Origin: Janthinobacterium saanense | Lineage (GTDB): Bacteria; Pseudomonadota; Gammaproteobacteria; Burkholderiales; Burkholderiaceae_D | Direction of reading: 5' to 3' | Assembly: GCF_014200675.1 (NCBI RefSeq) | Contig: NZ_JACHCI010000002.1 | Coordinates: 434,001-498,000 of the forward strand | Length of the DNA: 64,000 nt | Shown: positions 9,110 to 18,572 of the stretch, in pieces | Layout: the number at the start of each line of letters is the position of its first letter | Position numbering within the stretch: the stretch's first letter is position 1 | The notes under the pieces: model-generated | The model's input: the letters and a program-made list of their open reading frames with translations, nothing else | What the model was told of the DNA's origin: nothing | The model's database searches: none | Program-made: the position numbers and the translations under genes

Positions 9110-9919
9110 ATGGACAGCAAGGACGTGCAAGATCAACAGCAGCCCGTGCACCAGGTGGCTGAAGCACCGCAAGCTTATGGGGCGGACCACACCGCTTCGC
9201 CCCATTACCGCGAGCTGAACCTGGCCACCCTGCAGGCGCAGGGCATGGTCACGCACGATGGCGGGCGCACCTCGGTGGCCGAAGATTTCCGCATCATCAA
9301 GCGCCCGCTCTTGCGCAAGGCACGCGCCAGCGGCGCCGAAGCGATACGCCATGGCAACCTGATCGTCGTCACCAGCGCCATGCCCGGCGAAGGCAAGACC
9401 TATTGCGCCGTCAACCTGGCGATGAGCATCGCCATGGAAATGGATATCACGGTGCTGCTGGTGGACGCCGACGTGGCGCGCCCGTCCGTGCTGAAAGTAC
9501 TGGGCCTGCCGCCAGAACCGGGCCTGATGGACGTGCTGCTCGACGAGCAGCTGGAAATGGCCGACGTGATCCTGAAAACCAATGTCAGCACCCTGAGCAT
9601 CTTGCCGGCCGGGCGCAGCAACAAGCACGCCACAGAATTGCTGGCCAGCCGCGCCATGAGCCGGCTGCTGGCCGAGATCGCCAGCCGCTATGCGGACCGC
9701 ATCGTGGTGTTCGACTCGCCACCGCTATTGATTACCAGCGAAGCCCACGCGCTGGTGGGGCAGATGGGGCAAGTGGTGATGGTGGTGGAAGCGGAAACGA
9801 CCACCCAGCACGCCGTCAAGGAAGCGCTGCGCCAGATCGAATCGTGCGAACACATCCACCTGATCTACAACAAGACCAAGGGATTCCCCGGCAACGATTA
9901 TTATGGCTATTACGACTAG
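9110..9919 (+). CDS. XrtA-associated BY-type tyrosine autokinase
   Basis: A protein of 269 residues. Walker A is TSAMPGEGKT near residue 90, Walker A' is VLLVDADVARPS, and Walker B is RIVVFDSPPLL, the set that defines bacterial tyrosine kinases of the MinD/ParA fold. The C-terminus ends in a tyrosine cluster (NDYYGYYD) that would be autophosphorylated. The kinase stands alone, while proteobacterial enzymes such as Wzc are usually fused to the chain-length domain. The separate arrangement is usual in exosortase loci. It acts at the cytoplasmic face with the Wzz-like protein 21 bases upstream. The next gene begins inside its last codons. Confidence 0.92.
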   Translation: MDSKDVQDQQQPVHQVAEAPQAYGADHTASPHYRELNLATLQAQGMVTHDGGRTSVAEDFRIIKRPLLRKARASGAEAIRHGNLIVVTSAMPGEGKTYCAVNLAMSIAMEMDITVLLVDADVARPSVLKVLGLPPEPGLMDVLLDEQLEMADVILKTNVSTLSILPAGRSNKHATELLASRAMSRLLAEIASRYADRIVVFDSPPLLITSEAHALVGQMGQVVMVVEAETTTQHAVKEALRQIESCEHIHLIYNKTKGFPGNDYYGYYD

Positions 9920-11450
9920 CCATGGCCTGCGTTGTCCTGCTGCGGCCGGCGTGCCTGGCCTGGCGCTGGCGCTGTTCATGGCATTGCCCTTGCCGGCCAG
10001 CGCAATAGACTGGCTGGCCGTGCCCTCGCTGCGGCTGCGCGAAAGCTATACCGACAATGCGCTGCTGGCGCCGCAAGGCCATGCGCAGCCAGACTTCATC
10101 ACCGAAATCGCGCCCTCGATCGGCCTGATCGGCACCGGTCCCCGCCTGCAAGTGCACCTGGACGCCACCTGGCGGCAATTTCGCTACCAGCACCGGCCCG
10201 GCAGCGAGAACCAGGAGCTGCAGGCCTCGGCCAGCGCCGAACTGCTGAAGGACTGGCTACACCTCGACAGCGCGGCCAGCATCAGCCAGCGCAGCGTATC
10301 GCCGTTCGGCCCGCAAGTCATCAGCGATCTGCCCAACACGCAAAACGCCAGCACGGTGCGCACCGTCACCATCAGCCCCTATTTGCGCCACCGTTTCAGC
10401 AGCCTGGGCACGGCCGAGCTGCGCTACACGCGTAACACCGTGTCCAGCGGCGGCGACCTGTTATCGATGCACAGCGATGAAGTCCAGATGCTGTTCAATG
10501 GCGCGCCGCGTGGCGCGGGCTGGAGCTGGAATGCCAGCTACGATGTGCGCCGTACGCAAGACAGCAAGCTGGCGCCGCAGCGCATGGAGCGGGCCAGCGT
10601 CGGCCTGCGCTACCCGCTCAACAGCCGCTGGTCCGCCACCGCCAGCGCGGGCCAGGAACAGGAAGGCTATGCATCGAGCACCGGCCAGGACACGCAAGGC
10701 CGCTTCTGGACGGTGGGCGGCGTGTGGACGCCCTCGCCGCGCACCAGCGTGGCCGTCAGCATCGGCAGGCGCTTCTTTGGCCAGACCTACAGCCTGGACG
10801 CCGCGTTCCGGCAGCGCCAAACGAGCTGGTCGGCACAATACAGCGAAGACATCACCACCATGCCCGCGCAATTTTTGCGCCTGGGCAACCAGGATGCGGC
10901 CAGCCTGCTCGATCAGCTGTGGACTGGCCTGGTGCCCGATGCGCGCGAACGGCGCTTGCGCATCGATGCCTTTTTGCGTTATGCCAACGGCCTGGGCTCG
11001 CAAGGCGCCATCAATTACTTCAGCCACCGCTATTTCCTGCAAAAGCAGCTGAGCCTGAACGTGGCCCGCGCCACGCCGAAAGGCAGCTTGCTGGCCAGCC
11101 TGACCGCCGTGGACCGCACGGCGCTGACGGCCAGCGGCATCGACAGCGAGCTGCTGCCGGGCGTCGATTTCGGCAGCGAAGACCGCACGCGCCAGGTGGC
11201 TGGCAATCTGGGCTGGACCTGGCAGGCGTCGGCGCGCAACAGCCTCCGCGCCAATGCGGGCTACACCACCATCCGTTCGCTGAGCGTGCCGCGGCGCGAC
11301 GGCAATTTCACGCTGACGGCCGCCGCCAGCCGCATCATCAAGCCAAAAATGACGGCTTCCATCGAGCTAAGGCACACGGCGCACACCAGCACGCGCGGTG
11401 CCGCTTTCCGCGAAAACGGCGTCAGCGCCACGCTCACCATGCAATTCTGA
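9903..11450 (+). CDS. PEP-CTERM system-associated outer-membrane beta-barrel protein
   Basis: A protein of 515 residues with an N-terminal signal peptide ending near residue 34 (LPLPASA). It continues as alternating hydrophobic/aromatic strands to a terminal phenylalanine (LTMQF), which is the outer-membrane assembly signature. It matches the conserved barrel family located between the kinase and the epimerase in exosortase A loci. Family members are presumed to help carry polysaccharide across the outer membrane, but this has not been shown here. The start at 9903 overlaps the kinase gene by 17 bases. A later internal start would shorten the signal peptide. Confidence 0.85.
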   Translation: MAITTSHGLRCPAAAGVPGLALALFMALPLPASAIDWLAVPSLRLRESYTDNALLAPQGHAQPDFITEIAPSIGLIGTGPRLQVHLDATWRQFRYQHRPGSENQELQASASAELLKDWLHLDSAASISQRSVSPFGPQVISDLPNTQNASTVRTVTISPYLRHRFSSLGTAELRYTRNTVSSGGDLLSMHSDEVQMLFNGAPRGAGWSWNASYDVRRTQDSKLAPQRMERASVGLRYPLNSRWSATASAGQEQEGYASSTGQDTQGRFWTVGGVWTPSPRTSVAVSIGRRFFGQTYSLDAAFRQRQTSWSAQYSEDITTMPAQFLRLGNQDAASLLDQLWTGLVPDARERRLRIDAFLRYANGLGSQGAINYFSHRYFLQKQLSLNVARATPKGSLLASLTAVDRTALTASGIDSELLPGVDFGSEDRTRQVAGNLGWTWQASARNSLRANAGYTTIRSLSVPRRDGNFTLTAAASRIIKPKMTASIELRHTAHTSTRGAAFRENGVSATLTMQF

Positions 11451-11462
11451 AGAGAGACCGCC

Positions 11463-12617
11463 ATGTCCACACAAGCTCCGCTCCACCTGCTGTGCGTGGT
11501 CGCCGCGCGCCCCAACCTGATGAAGATGGCGCCCATCCTGGCCGCTCTGGAGCGCCAGGCCCCCAGCTTGAGAATCACCTTGTTGCACACCGGCCAGCAC
11601 TACGACCCGGCGATGAGCGGGCTAGTGTTTACCGCGCTGGGCATGCGCGCGCCCGACATCAGCCTGGACGTGGGTTCCGCCAGCCATGCGCAGCAAACGG
11701 CCGAGATCATGCGCCGCTACGAACCGGTGCACCTGGCCTTGCAACCGAAACTGGACGCCGTGATGGTGGTGGGCGACGTCAATTCCACCCTGGCCTGCGC
11801 ACTGGTGGCGGCCAAGCTGGGCACGCCGGTCATCCACGTTGAAGCGGGCCTGCGCAGTGGCGACCGCAGCATGCCTGAAGAAATCAACCGGCTGCTGACG
11901 GATCAGTTATCCGAGCTATTGTTCAGCAGCGAAACGGGCGCGCGCGCCAATCTGCTGCGCGAAGGCATCGCGCCCGAACGCATCCATTTCGTGGGCAATG
12001 TCATGATAGACAGCTTGCGGCAGCAATTGCCGCGTGCCGCCTCGCCCAGCGCCACCTTGCTCGATTACGGTCACGCCTGCCCGCCCGCCTACGGCCTGCT
12101 GACCTTGCACCGGCCCTCGAACGTGGATGACGGCGGGCGCCTGGGCGCGCTGCTGCTGGCCATGGCGGAATTGTCCAGGGAACTGCCGCTGCTGTTTCCC
12201 ATCCACCCGCGCACCCTGGCCATGCTGCGGAAAACCGGCCTGGAAGCGCTGTTCGAGCAGCACGCCATCGTGCCGCTGCCGCCGCTGGGCTACCTGGAAA
12301 TGCTGGGCCTGATGCAAGGCGCGCGCCTGGTGCTGACCGATTCGGGCGGCATCCAGGAAGAAACCACGGCGCTGGGCGTGCCCTGTCTGACCCTGCGCGA
12401 CAATACGGAACGCCCCGTGACGGTGGACGAAGGCACCAATACCGTGGCCGGCACGGTGCCCGCCACCATATTGGCGCTGGCGCGCGGCATCCTGCAATCG
12501 GATGGCAAGCGGGGCGGCAAGCGGGGCCGCATACCGGAATACTGGGATGGCCATGCGGCCGAGCGCATCGCCGCCATCAGCTTGCAATGGCTGCGTCTGC
12601 GCCGGGGTGCGCGATGA
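11463..12617 (+). CDS. wecB: UDP-N-acetylglucosamine 2-epimerase (non-hydrolysing)
   Basis: A protein of 384 residues, the usual length. It shows the family's GT-B fold motifs: HTGQHYD near residue 40, HVEAGLRSGDRSMPEEINR near 125 (containing the glutamate and arginine of the active site) and TDSGGIQEE near 295 that binds the UDP moiety. It interconverts UDP-GlcNAc and UDP-ManNAc in the cytoplasm, so the polysaccharide probably contains ManNAc or a derivative such as ManNAcA. No UDP-ManNAc dehydrogenase is seen nearby. The stop overlaps the deacetylase start (ATGA). Confidence 0.93.
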   Translation: MSTQAPLHLLCVVAARPNLMKMAPILAALERQAPSLRITLLHTGQHYDPAMSGLVFTALGMRAPDISLDVGSASHAQQTAEIMRRYEPVHLALQPKLDAVMVVGDVNSTLACALVAAKLGTPVIHVEAGLRSGDRSMPEEINRLLTDQLSELLFSSETGARANLLREGIAPERIHFVGNVMIDSLRQQLPRAASPSATLLDYGHACPPAYGLLTLHRPSNVDDGGRLGALLLAMAELSRELPLLFPIHPRTLAMLRKTGLEALFEQHAIVPLPPLGYLEMLGLMQGARLVLTDSGGIQEETTALGVPCLTLRDNTERPVTVDEGTNTVAGTVPATILALARGILQSDGKRGGKRGRIPEYWDGHAAERIAAISLQWLRLRRGAR

Positions 12618-13471
12618 TCGCCGTGAACGCCCAGATCACCAATGCCTTGACCATCGATGTCGAGGATTATTTCCAGGTTTCCGCGTTTGCACCGCATATC
12701 GCCCGCGCCGACTGGCCCAACATGCCTTGCCGCGTCGAAGCCAATATCGAGCGCATCCTGCTCTTGCTGGAAGCACAACACATCCACGCCACGTTTTTCA
12801 CCCTGGGCTGGATCGCCGAGCGCTACCCGGCCATGCTGCGCAGCATCGCTGCCGCCGGGCATGAAGTGGCCAGCCACGGTTATGCCCACTTGCGGGCCAC
12901 GGAGCAGTCGCGGGCCGATTTCGCGCACGACATCAGCTTAAGCAAAAGCATCCTCGAACAATTGACGGGCCTGGCCGTGCAAGGCTACCGGGCGCCCAGT
13001 TTTTCCATCGGGCCGGCCAATCTGTGGGCTTTCGAAGTCTTGCAAGAAGCGGGCTACCGCTACAGTTCCAGCATCTACCCGATCCGCCACGATCATTACG
13101 GCATGCCCGATGCGCCCCGTTTCGCCTGGCGCCCACGCGGCCTGCACGGGGTGCTGGAACTGCCCATCAGTACCGTGCGTGTGGGCCGGCGCAACTTCCC
13201 GGCCGGTGGCGGCGGCTACTTCCGGCTGCTGCCTTATGGCGTCACGCACTGGTGCTTGCGAAGGATCAACTCGCTCGACGGGCAAGCTGGCATATTCTAT
13301 TTTCATCCCTGGGAACTGGATCCGGGGCAGCCACGCCCCGCCGGCCTGGGCTGGAAAACACGATTTCGCCATTATGTGAATCTGCAGCGGATGGAGCCAC
13401 GGCTGGCGCGGCTGGCCAAGGACTTCCGCTGGGGCCGCATGGACCGCATTTTTCTTGACAGTACAGGCTAA
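12614..13471 (+). CDS. XrtA system polysaccharide deacetylase
   Basis: A protein of 285 residues. The ATG at 12614 overlaps the epimerase stop. NodB-type deacetylase motifs are in order: TIDVEDYFQV (metal-binding acidic pair), HATFFTLGW, SHGYAH (the two histidine ligands) and GYRAPSFSI. A C-terminal extension (about residues 200-285, PAGGGGYFRLLP...) corresponds to the extra domain seen in exosortase-associated deacetylases. It should remove N-acetyl groups from the polysaccharide or its precursors. No signal peptide is evident. A FemAB-like gene follows after 4 bases. A second, unrelated deacetylase is encoded at 37996. Confidence 0.92.
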   Translation: MIAVNAQITNALTIDVEDYFQVSAFAPHIARADWPNMPCRVEANIERILLLLEAQHIHATFFTLGWIAERYPAMLRSIAAAGHEVASHGYAHLRATEQSRADFAHDISLSKSILEQLTGLAVQGYRAPSFSIGPANLWAFEVLQEAGYRYSSSIYPIRHDHYGMPDAPRFAWRPRGLHGVLELPISTVRVGRRNFPAGGGGYFRLLPYGVTHWCLRRINSLDGQAGIFYFHPWELDPGQPRPAGLGWKTRFRHYVNLQRMEPRLARLAKDFRWGRMDRIFLDSTG

Positions 13472-13475
13472 CATC

Positions 13476-14567
13476 ATGCACCAAGCAGCATCCACTATCG
13501 CTCCACTCCACCCTGCCAGCGCGATCGAAATACGCCGGCTGCAGCCGCATGACCATGCGCGCTGGGATGCCTTCGTACAAGCTTGCCCGGAAGCGAGCTT
13601 TTTTCACCGCGCCGGCTGGCACACCATCATGGAACAAAGCTTCGGCCACAGCGGGCACTTCCTGTATGCCGAACAAGATGGACGCATCTGCGGCGTGTTG
13701 CCGCTAGCCCATATCCGCAGCCGCGTGTTCGGCAACACGCTGATTTCGCTGCCGTTTTGCGTCTACGGCGGCATCGCCAGCAGCCATGCCGCCGCCCACC
13801 AGGCACTCGATGCCGCTGCACAAGCGCTGGCGCAGCAATTGCAGGTGGGCCACCTGGAATACCGCCAGCGCAGCCAACCTGAGCGGCATGACGATAGCGG
13901 CCAGCATGGCTGGCTCAGCAAGCCGCTGTACGCGACCTTTCGCCGGCCCTTGCTGGCGGACGAACAGGATAATCTGCTGGCGATACCGCGCAAACAGCGC
14001 GCCGTGGTGCGCAAGGGCATCGCGGCCGGCTTGCATAGCTTGATCGACGACGACCTCAAACGTTTCTTTCCCCTCTACGCGGCCAGCGTGCACAGGCTGG
14101 GCACGCCGGTCTTCGCGCGCCGCCATTTCGCGCTGCTGCGCACGGTGTTCGGCGATGACTGCCAGATACTGACCGTGTGCCAGGGCGCACAGGCGCAAGC
14201 GAGCGTGATGACTTTCTATTTCCGCGATGAAGTGCTGCCCTATTATGGCGGCGGCAGCGTGCTGGCGCGCGACACGGGCGCCAATGACTTCATGTACTGG
14301 GAATTGATGCGGCGCGCCAGCGAGCGCGGCTATCGTTTGTTCGATTTCGGCCGCAGCAAGCTGGGCACGGGCGCTTACGACTTCAAGAAAAACTGGGGCT
14401 TTACGGCGCAGCCCTTGCCTTACGCCTACAAGCTGGTGGCCGCCGAGTCCTTGCCGGACACCAATCCCCTCAATCCCAAATACCGCTGGTTCATCCGTGC
14501 CTGGCGGTGCCTGCCGCTGCCGCTGGCCAATCTGCTGGGGCCGCATATCGTGCGGCAACTGGGCTAG
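13476..14567 (+). CDS. FemAB-family protein, XrtA/PEP-CTERM associated
   Basis: A protein of 363 residues. The ATG at 13476 was preferred over an upstream TTG lying inside the deacetylase gene. It has two GNAT-like halves as in FemAB aminoacyl or acyl transferases: an N-terminal half (CPEASFFHRAGWHTIMEQSFG) and a C-terminal half with VLARDTGANDFMYWELMRRA and FDFGRSKLGTGAYDFKKNWG, a stretch very typical of exosortase-associated FemAB proteins. It probably transfers an acyl or aminoacyl group onto a polysaccharide sugar or precursor in the cytoplasm. The substrate is not known. It sits in the operon with 2-4 bp spacing on each side. Confidence 0.9.
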   Translation: MHQAASTIAPLHPASAIEIRRLQPHDHARWDAFVQACPEASFFHRAGWHTIMEQSFGHSGHFLYAEQDGRICGVLPLAHIRSRVFGNTLISLPFCVYGGIASSHAAAHQALDAAAQALAQQLQVGHLEYRQRSQPERHDDSGQHGWLSKPLYATFRRPLLADEQDNLLAIPRKQRAVVRKGIAAGLHSLIDDDLKRFFPLYAASVHRLGTPVFARRHFALLRTVFGDDCQILTVCQGAQAQASVMTFYFRDEVLPYYGGGSVLARDTGANDFMYWELMRRASERGYRLFDFGRSKLGTGAYDFKKNWGFTAQPLPYAYKLVAAESLPDTNPLNPKYRWFIRAWRCLPLPLANLLGPHIVRQLG

Positions 14568-14569
14568 CC

Positions 14570-15841
14570 ATGCGCGAACTGCTCTATCTGACCCACCGCC
14601 TGCCGTATCCGCCCAACAAGGGCGACAAGATACGTTCCTGGCATATGCTGCAATACCTGAGCCGGCATTTCCGCGTGCACCTGGGTTGTTTCATCGACAA
14701 CGAAGAAGACTGGGAGCATACGCGCCGGGTGGCCGAACTGTGCGCCAGTACCCGCTTCATCGATTTGCGGCGCCATGCGGCCCGCTGGCGCGCCATGCAA
14801 GCGCTGCTGGCGCGCCAATCGATGAGCGTGCATTATTATCGCGACCCGCAGCTGCTGGCATGGGTCCATGATCTGCTGGCGGGCGGGCGCGTGCGCCATG
14901 CGCTGGCCTATTCCGGACCCATGGCCCAGTATCTCGACGGTGGCGCCGGCAGTGCCTTGTACCGCCTGATCGATTTTGTCGATGTCGATTCCGACAAATG
15001 GCGCCAGTACGCGGACAGCAAGCCCTGGCCTGTGTCGCTGCTGTACCGGCGCGAATCGCAGATGCTGTTGCAGTACGAACGCCATATCGCGCAGCAGTTC
15101 TCGGCCGCCAGCTTTGTCTCGCAAGCGGAAGCCACCCTGTTCCGCCAGTGCGCACCACTGGCGCGCCGCAAGACGGGGCATTTCAATAACGGCGTCGACG
15201 CCGCCTATTTTGCGCCCGGCCTTGCCTTGACCCCGGCACCGTACCCGGCCGGCGCGCAAGTGCTGGTATTTACGGGCGCCATGGATTACTGGCCCAATAT
15301 CGACGCCGCGCGCTGGTTCGTGCAGCAGATATGGCCCGCCCTGCGCTACCGCTACCCGGCACTGCTGTTTTATATCGTCGGCAGCCACCCGGCGGCACAA
15401 GTGCGCGAGCTGGCCAGGGTGCCCGGCGTGGTGGTCACGGGTACGGTGCCCGATATCCGGCCCTACCTCGCCGGCGCTACCCTGGCCGTGGCGCCCTTGC
15501 GCATCGCGCGCGGCGTGCAAAACAAGGTGCTTGAAGCCATGGCGATGGGCAAGATCGTGCTGGCTACACCGCAGGCGCTGGAAGGCATCGCCGCCCAGCC
15601 GGGGCTGGAACTGCTGCTGGCCCGCGACGAGATCGAGTTCATCCACCATGCCACGCGCGTGCTGCAGCAGCAGGCGCCGGAAAGCGCCATGGGCGCGGCG
15701 GCGCGGCAACTGGTGCTGCAAGACTACGATTGGGAACGCAATCTGCAAGGCCTGGGCGCCATGCTGGGCTTGCAGGCACAGGCGAACCCCGGCCACATTG
15801 TGCCGGCCGAGCAATTGCATCCCACGCGGGAACCATCGTGA
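14570..15841 (+). CDS. XrtA-associated glycosyltransferase (GT4, Stp1 type)
   Basis: A protein of 423 residues. The start at 14570 follows the FemAB stop by 2 bases and gives the family N-terminus RELLYLTHRLPYPPNKGDKIRS. The C-terminal GT-B domain includes VFTGAMDYWPNIDAARWFV near residue 225 and the nucleotide-sugar-binding region RGVQNKVLEAMAMGKIVLAT near 310. It should add a sugar from a nucleotide donor to the lipid-linked repeat unit. It overlaps the XrtA gene, whose GTG start lies in its last codons (GTGA). Confidence 0.9.
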   Translation: MRELLYLTHRLPYPPNKGDKIRSWHMLQYLSRHFRVHLGCFIDNEEDWEHTRRVAELCASTRFIDLRRHAARWRAMQALLARQSMSVHYYRDPQLLAWVHDLLAGGRVRHALAYSGPMAQYLDGGAGSALYRLIDFVDVDSDKWRQYADSKPWPVSLLYRRESQMLLQYERHIAQQFSAASFVSQAEATLFRQCAPLARRKTGHFNNGVDAAYFAPGLALTPAPYPAGAQVLVFTGAMDYWPNIDAARWFVQQIWPALRYRYPALLFYIVGSHPAAQVRELARVPGVVVTGTVPDIRPYLAGATLAVAPLRIARGVQNKVLEAMAMGKIVLATPQALEGIAAQPGLELLLARDEIEFIHHATRVLQQQAPESAMGAAARQLVLQDYDWERNLQGLGAMLGLQAQANPGHIVPAEQLHPTREPS

Positions 15842-17388
15842 GTGTGGAACCGGGCAGTGTCACCGCGCCGGCAAGGCTGGCCAAGGCGGCAGGCACGACA
15901 CTGGCTCCGCTGGCCTTGCTGGCACCGGCACTGCTGGCCATCGTACTGCTGTATCAGAGCACCTTCTGGTCCATGCTGGAACTATGGTCGCGTTCGCAGA
16001 CTTTTGCGCATGGCTACCTCATCGTTCCCATCAGCATCTGGCTGGCCTGGCGCCAGCGTCGCCGCCTGGCGGCCCTGCCGCCACAGCCGAACCTGGCAGG
16101 ACCGCTGCTGCTGGCCGGACTCGGCCTGGCCTGGCTGCTGGCCAATGCCGCCAACGTGCAAGTGGTGGAGCAATATGCGGCCACCGCCATGCTGCCGGCC
16201 TGCGTGCTGGCGATCCTGGGCTGGCCCGCCGTGCGCCTGCTGGCCTTTCCACTAGGCTATCTGTTCCTGGCCGTGCCGTTTGGCGAAGTCTTTATCGAAC
16301 CGCTGATCGATTTCACGGCCAGCTTTACCGTGGCCGCACTGCAACTGACGGGCGTACCCGTGTTTCGTGATGGCAGCAATTTCTTTTTACCCACGGGTAA
16401 CTGGTCCGTCGTCGAAGCATGCAGCGGCTTGCGCTACCTGATCGCCTCGCTGGCCCTGGGCGCCCTGTTTGCCCACCTCAACTGCCACAGCACGGGCCGC
16501 CGCCTGGCCGTTTTGGCCGCCGCGCTGGTGGTGCCCATCGTTGCCAACGGCGTGCGCGCCTATCTGATCGTCATGCTGGGCCATTTGAGCAATATGCGCC
16601 TGGCCGTGGGTCTCGACCACCTGATCTATGGCTGGCTGTTTTTCGGCCTGGTGGCGCTGCTACTGTTCTGGTTAGCCGCGCGCTGGCGCGAGCGGCCTCT
16701 TGCTGCCACGACGGCCGCAACACCAGCTGCCACATCCCGGCCAGCAGCCAGCATCAAGGCCGTGCTGGCCAGCCTGGCCATCGCCGCCCTGTGGCCAGGA
16801 CTGGCCTTGCTGCATCAGGATGACGCGGCTGCCGCCACGCCAGCCGCTACCCTGACCTTGCCCGCGCCACCCGGATGGCAGCAGCTGGCGGCGCCGCCGG
16901 CCTGGCGCGTCCCCGTCGCTGGCCATCCCATGTCATGGCTGGCCAGCTATCGCCAGGAGCCAGGCCAGGCGCAGGTCAGCCTGCAATTGTCCTGGTTTGC
17001 CCGGCAGGCGCCCGATGCGGAACTGCTGACGCACCAGGCCCACCCTTACGGCGAGCTCTGGACTTTACTGAAACACCAGAAACGCGAGGTCCAGGTGAAC
17101 GGGCGCAGCCTGGCCGTGCGCGAAGCGCTGCTGGCTCACGGCGGCGAGCGGTTGCTGGCATGGCGGCTGTACCGCCAGGGCGGCGTCGCCACGGCCGACC
17201 CGGTGCTGGTCAAGCTGCTGCTGGCCAGGGGCAAGCTGCTGGGCACGCGCCAGGATGGCGCCGACCTGATCATTTCCGCTACTTACGACGAACTGGCGCC
17301 GCCACCGCGCGCGCAGCTGCAGGCCTTCCTGCAGGCCGCCCTGCCCCTGATCGAACAGCGCTTGCAGGAGTTGCCGCATGGAAACTGA
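15838..17388 (+). CDS. xrtA: exosortase A fused to EpsI domain
   Basis: A protein of 516 residues. The GTG start at 15838 lies in a GTGA overlap with the previous gene. Residues 1-290 form a polytopic membrane exosortase with the cysteine/arginine/histidine triad: Cys195 in VVEACSGLRYL, Arg240 in NGVRAYL and His261 in LDHLIYGW. Residues from about 300 form a membrane-anchored EpsI-type domain. The enzyme is a transpeptidase-like sorting protease that cleaves C-terminal PEP-CTERM signals at the inner membrane. The fused XrtA-EpsI arrangement and the exopolysaccharide gene neighbourhood are the classic type A system. No PEP-CTERM substrate protein is seen in this window. Confidence 0.95.
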   Translation: MSVEPGSVTAPARLAKAAGTTLAPLALLAPALLAIVLLYQSTFWSMLELWSRSQTFAHGYLIVPISIWLAWRQRRRLAALPPQPNLAGPLLLAGLGLAWLLANAANVQVVEQYAATAMLPACVLAILGWPAVRLLAFPLGYLFLAVPFGEVFIEPLIDFTASFTVAALQLTGVPVFRDGSNFFLPTGNWSVVEACSGLRYLIASLALGALFAHLNCHSTGRRLAVLAAALVVPIVANGVRAYLIVMLGHLSNMRLAVGLDHLIYGWLFFGLVALLLFWLAARWRERPLAATTAATPAATSRPAASIKAVLASLAIAALWPGLALLHQDDAAAATPAATLTLPAPPGWQQLAAPPAWRVPVAGHPMSWLASYRQEPGQAQVSLQLSWFARQAPDAELLTHQAHPYGELWTLLKHQKREVQVNGRSLAVREALLAHGGERLLAWRLYRQGGVATADPVLVKLLLARGKLLGTRQDGADLIISATYDELAPPPRAQLQAFLQAALPLIEQRLQELPHGN

Positions 17389-18562
17389 CCTGCCGGACCC
17401 TGCGGCCCCCCTCATCGTGCACGTAATCCACCAGCTGGACGTGGGCGGACTCGAAAACGGCCTGGTCAACCTGATCAACCACATGCCGCCGGGGCGCTAC
17501 CGGCATGCCATCGTCTGCCTGAAAAGCGCCACCGCTTTTCGCCAGCGCCTGACGGCCGACGGCGTCGACATCATCAGCCTGGACAAGCGCGAAGGCAAGG
17601 ACCCGGCCCATTATCTGCGTTTGTACCGCACCTTGCGGCAACTGCGGCCCAGCTTGGTTCACACGCGCAACCTGGGCTGCATTGAAGCGCAACTGCTGGC
17701 CTGCCTGGCCGGCGTGCGCCTGCGCGTGCATGGCGAACACGGGCGCGATATCGACGACTTGCACGGCACCAGCCACAAATACCGGCTGCTGCGCAAGCTG
17801 ATGCGGCCACTGGTGCAGCAATTCATCGCCGTCAGCGCCGACCTGGGCACGTGGCTGGTGGACACCATCGGCGCTGCGCCGTCCACCGTCACGCAGATCG
17901 GCAATGGCGTCGACAGCGTGCAATTCCACCCACGCCTGGGCCCGCCCGCCGCCGTCGGGCCACCGGGTTTCATGTGCAATGGCGCGTACGTGATCGGCAG
18001 CGTGGGCCGCATGGCCGCCGTCAAGGATTTCGACAATCTGGTGCGCGCCTTCTTGCTGCTGCTGGCGCAACCGGGCGCGCGCGCGCGCCTGCGGCTGATG
18101 GTGATCGGCGATGGCCCCAGCCGCCAGGCCTGCCTGGACTTGCTGCAGCGCTCAGGCGCGCAGCAACTGGCCTGGCTGCCCGGCGCGCGCGACGACGTGG
18201 CGCAACTGATGCGCGCCATGGACCTGTTCGTGCTGCCCTCGCTGGCCGAAGGCAGTTCCAACACCATCCTCGAAGCGATGGCCAGCGGGCTGCCCGTGGT
18301 GGCAACCGCCGTGGGCGGCAACGCCGAACTGGTGCAGTCCGGCTGGAACGGCACCCTGGTGCCGCCCCGCTCGCCCGAAATGCTGGCCGACGCCATGCTT
18401 GACTACTACAGCATGCCCGAACTGGGGCCGCGCCAGGGCGCACGCGGCCGGCGCCGGGTGCTGGCCGAGCACAGCCTGCTGGCCATGGCCGGCGCCTACC
18501 TGGCCGTGTATGACCGCCTGACGGGCGCACCCGCCCCCGATCCGCTTTCCACCTTCCCCTGA
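17378..18562 (+). CDS. XrtA-associated glycosyltransferase (GT4, Stp2 type)
   Basis: A protein of 394 residues that starts 11 bases before the XrtA stop. The N-terminal motif VIHQLDVGGLENGLVNLINHMP and the later EGSSNTILEAMASGLPVVAT (the EX7E nucleotide-sugar site near residue 290) define a GT-B retaining glycosyltransferase. This gene conventionally follows XrtA in exosortase A loci. It acts in the cytoplasm on lipid-linked intermediates. Donor sugar not predictable. Confidence 0.9.
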   Translation: METDLPDPAAPLIVHVIHQLDVGGLENGLVNLINHMPPGRYRHAIVCLKSATAFRQRLTADGVDIISLDKREGKDPAHYLRLYRTLRQLRPSLVHTRNLGCIEAQLLACLAGVRLRVHGEHGRDIDDLHGTSHKYRLLRKLMRPLVQQFIAVSADLGTWLVDTIGAAPSTVTQIGNGVDSVQFHPRLGPPAAVGPPGFMCNGAYVIGSVGRMAAVKDFDNLVRAFLLLLAQPGARARLRLMVIGDGPSRQACLDLLQRSGAQQLAWLPGARDDVAQLMRAMDLFVLPSLAEGSSNTILEAMASGLPVVATAVGGNAELVQSGWNGTLVPPRSPEMLADAMLDYYSMPELGPRQGARGRRRVLAEHSLLAMAGAYLAVYDRLTGAPAPDPLSTFP

Positions 18563-18572
18563 AAGGCATTCC

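Noticed and set aside
7580-9628. Long open frame of 682 codons on the minus strand over the Wzz and kinase genes
   Set aside because: Low-complexity His/Gln/Gly/Arg composition typical of the antisense of a high-GC gene; both plus-strand genes are recognisable families.
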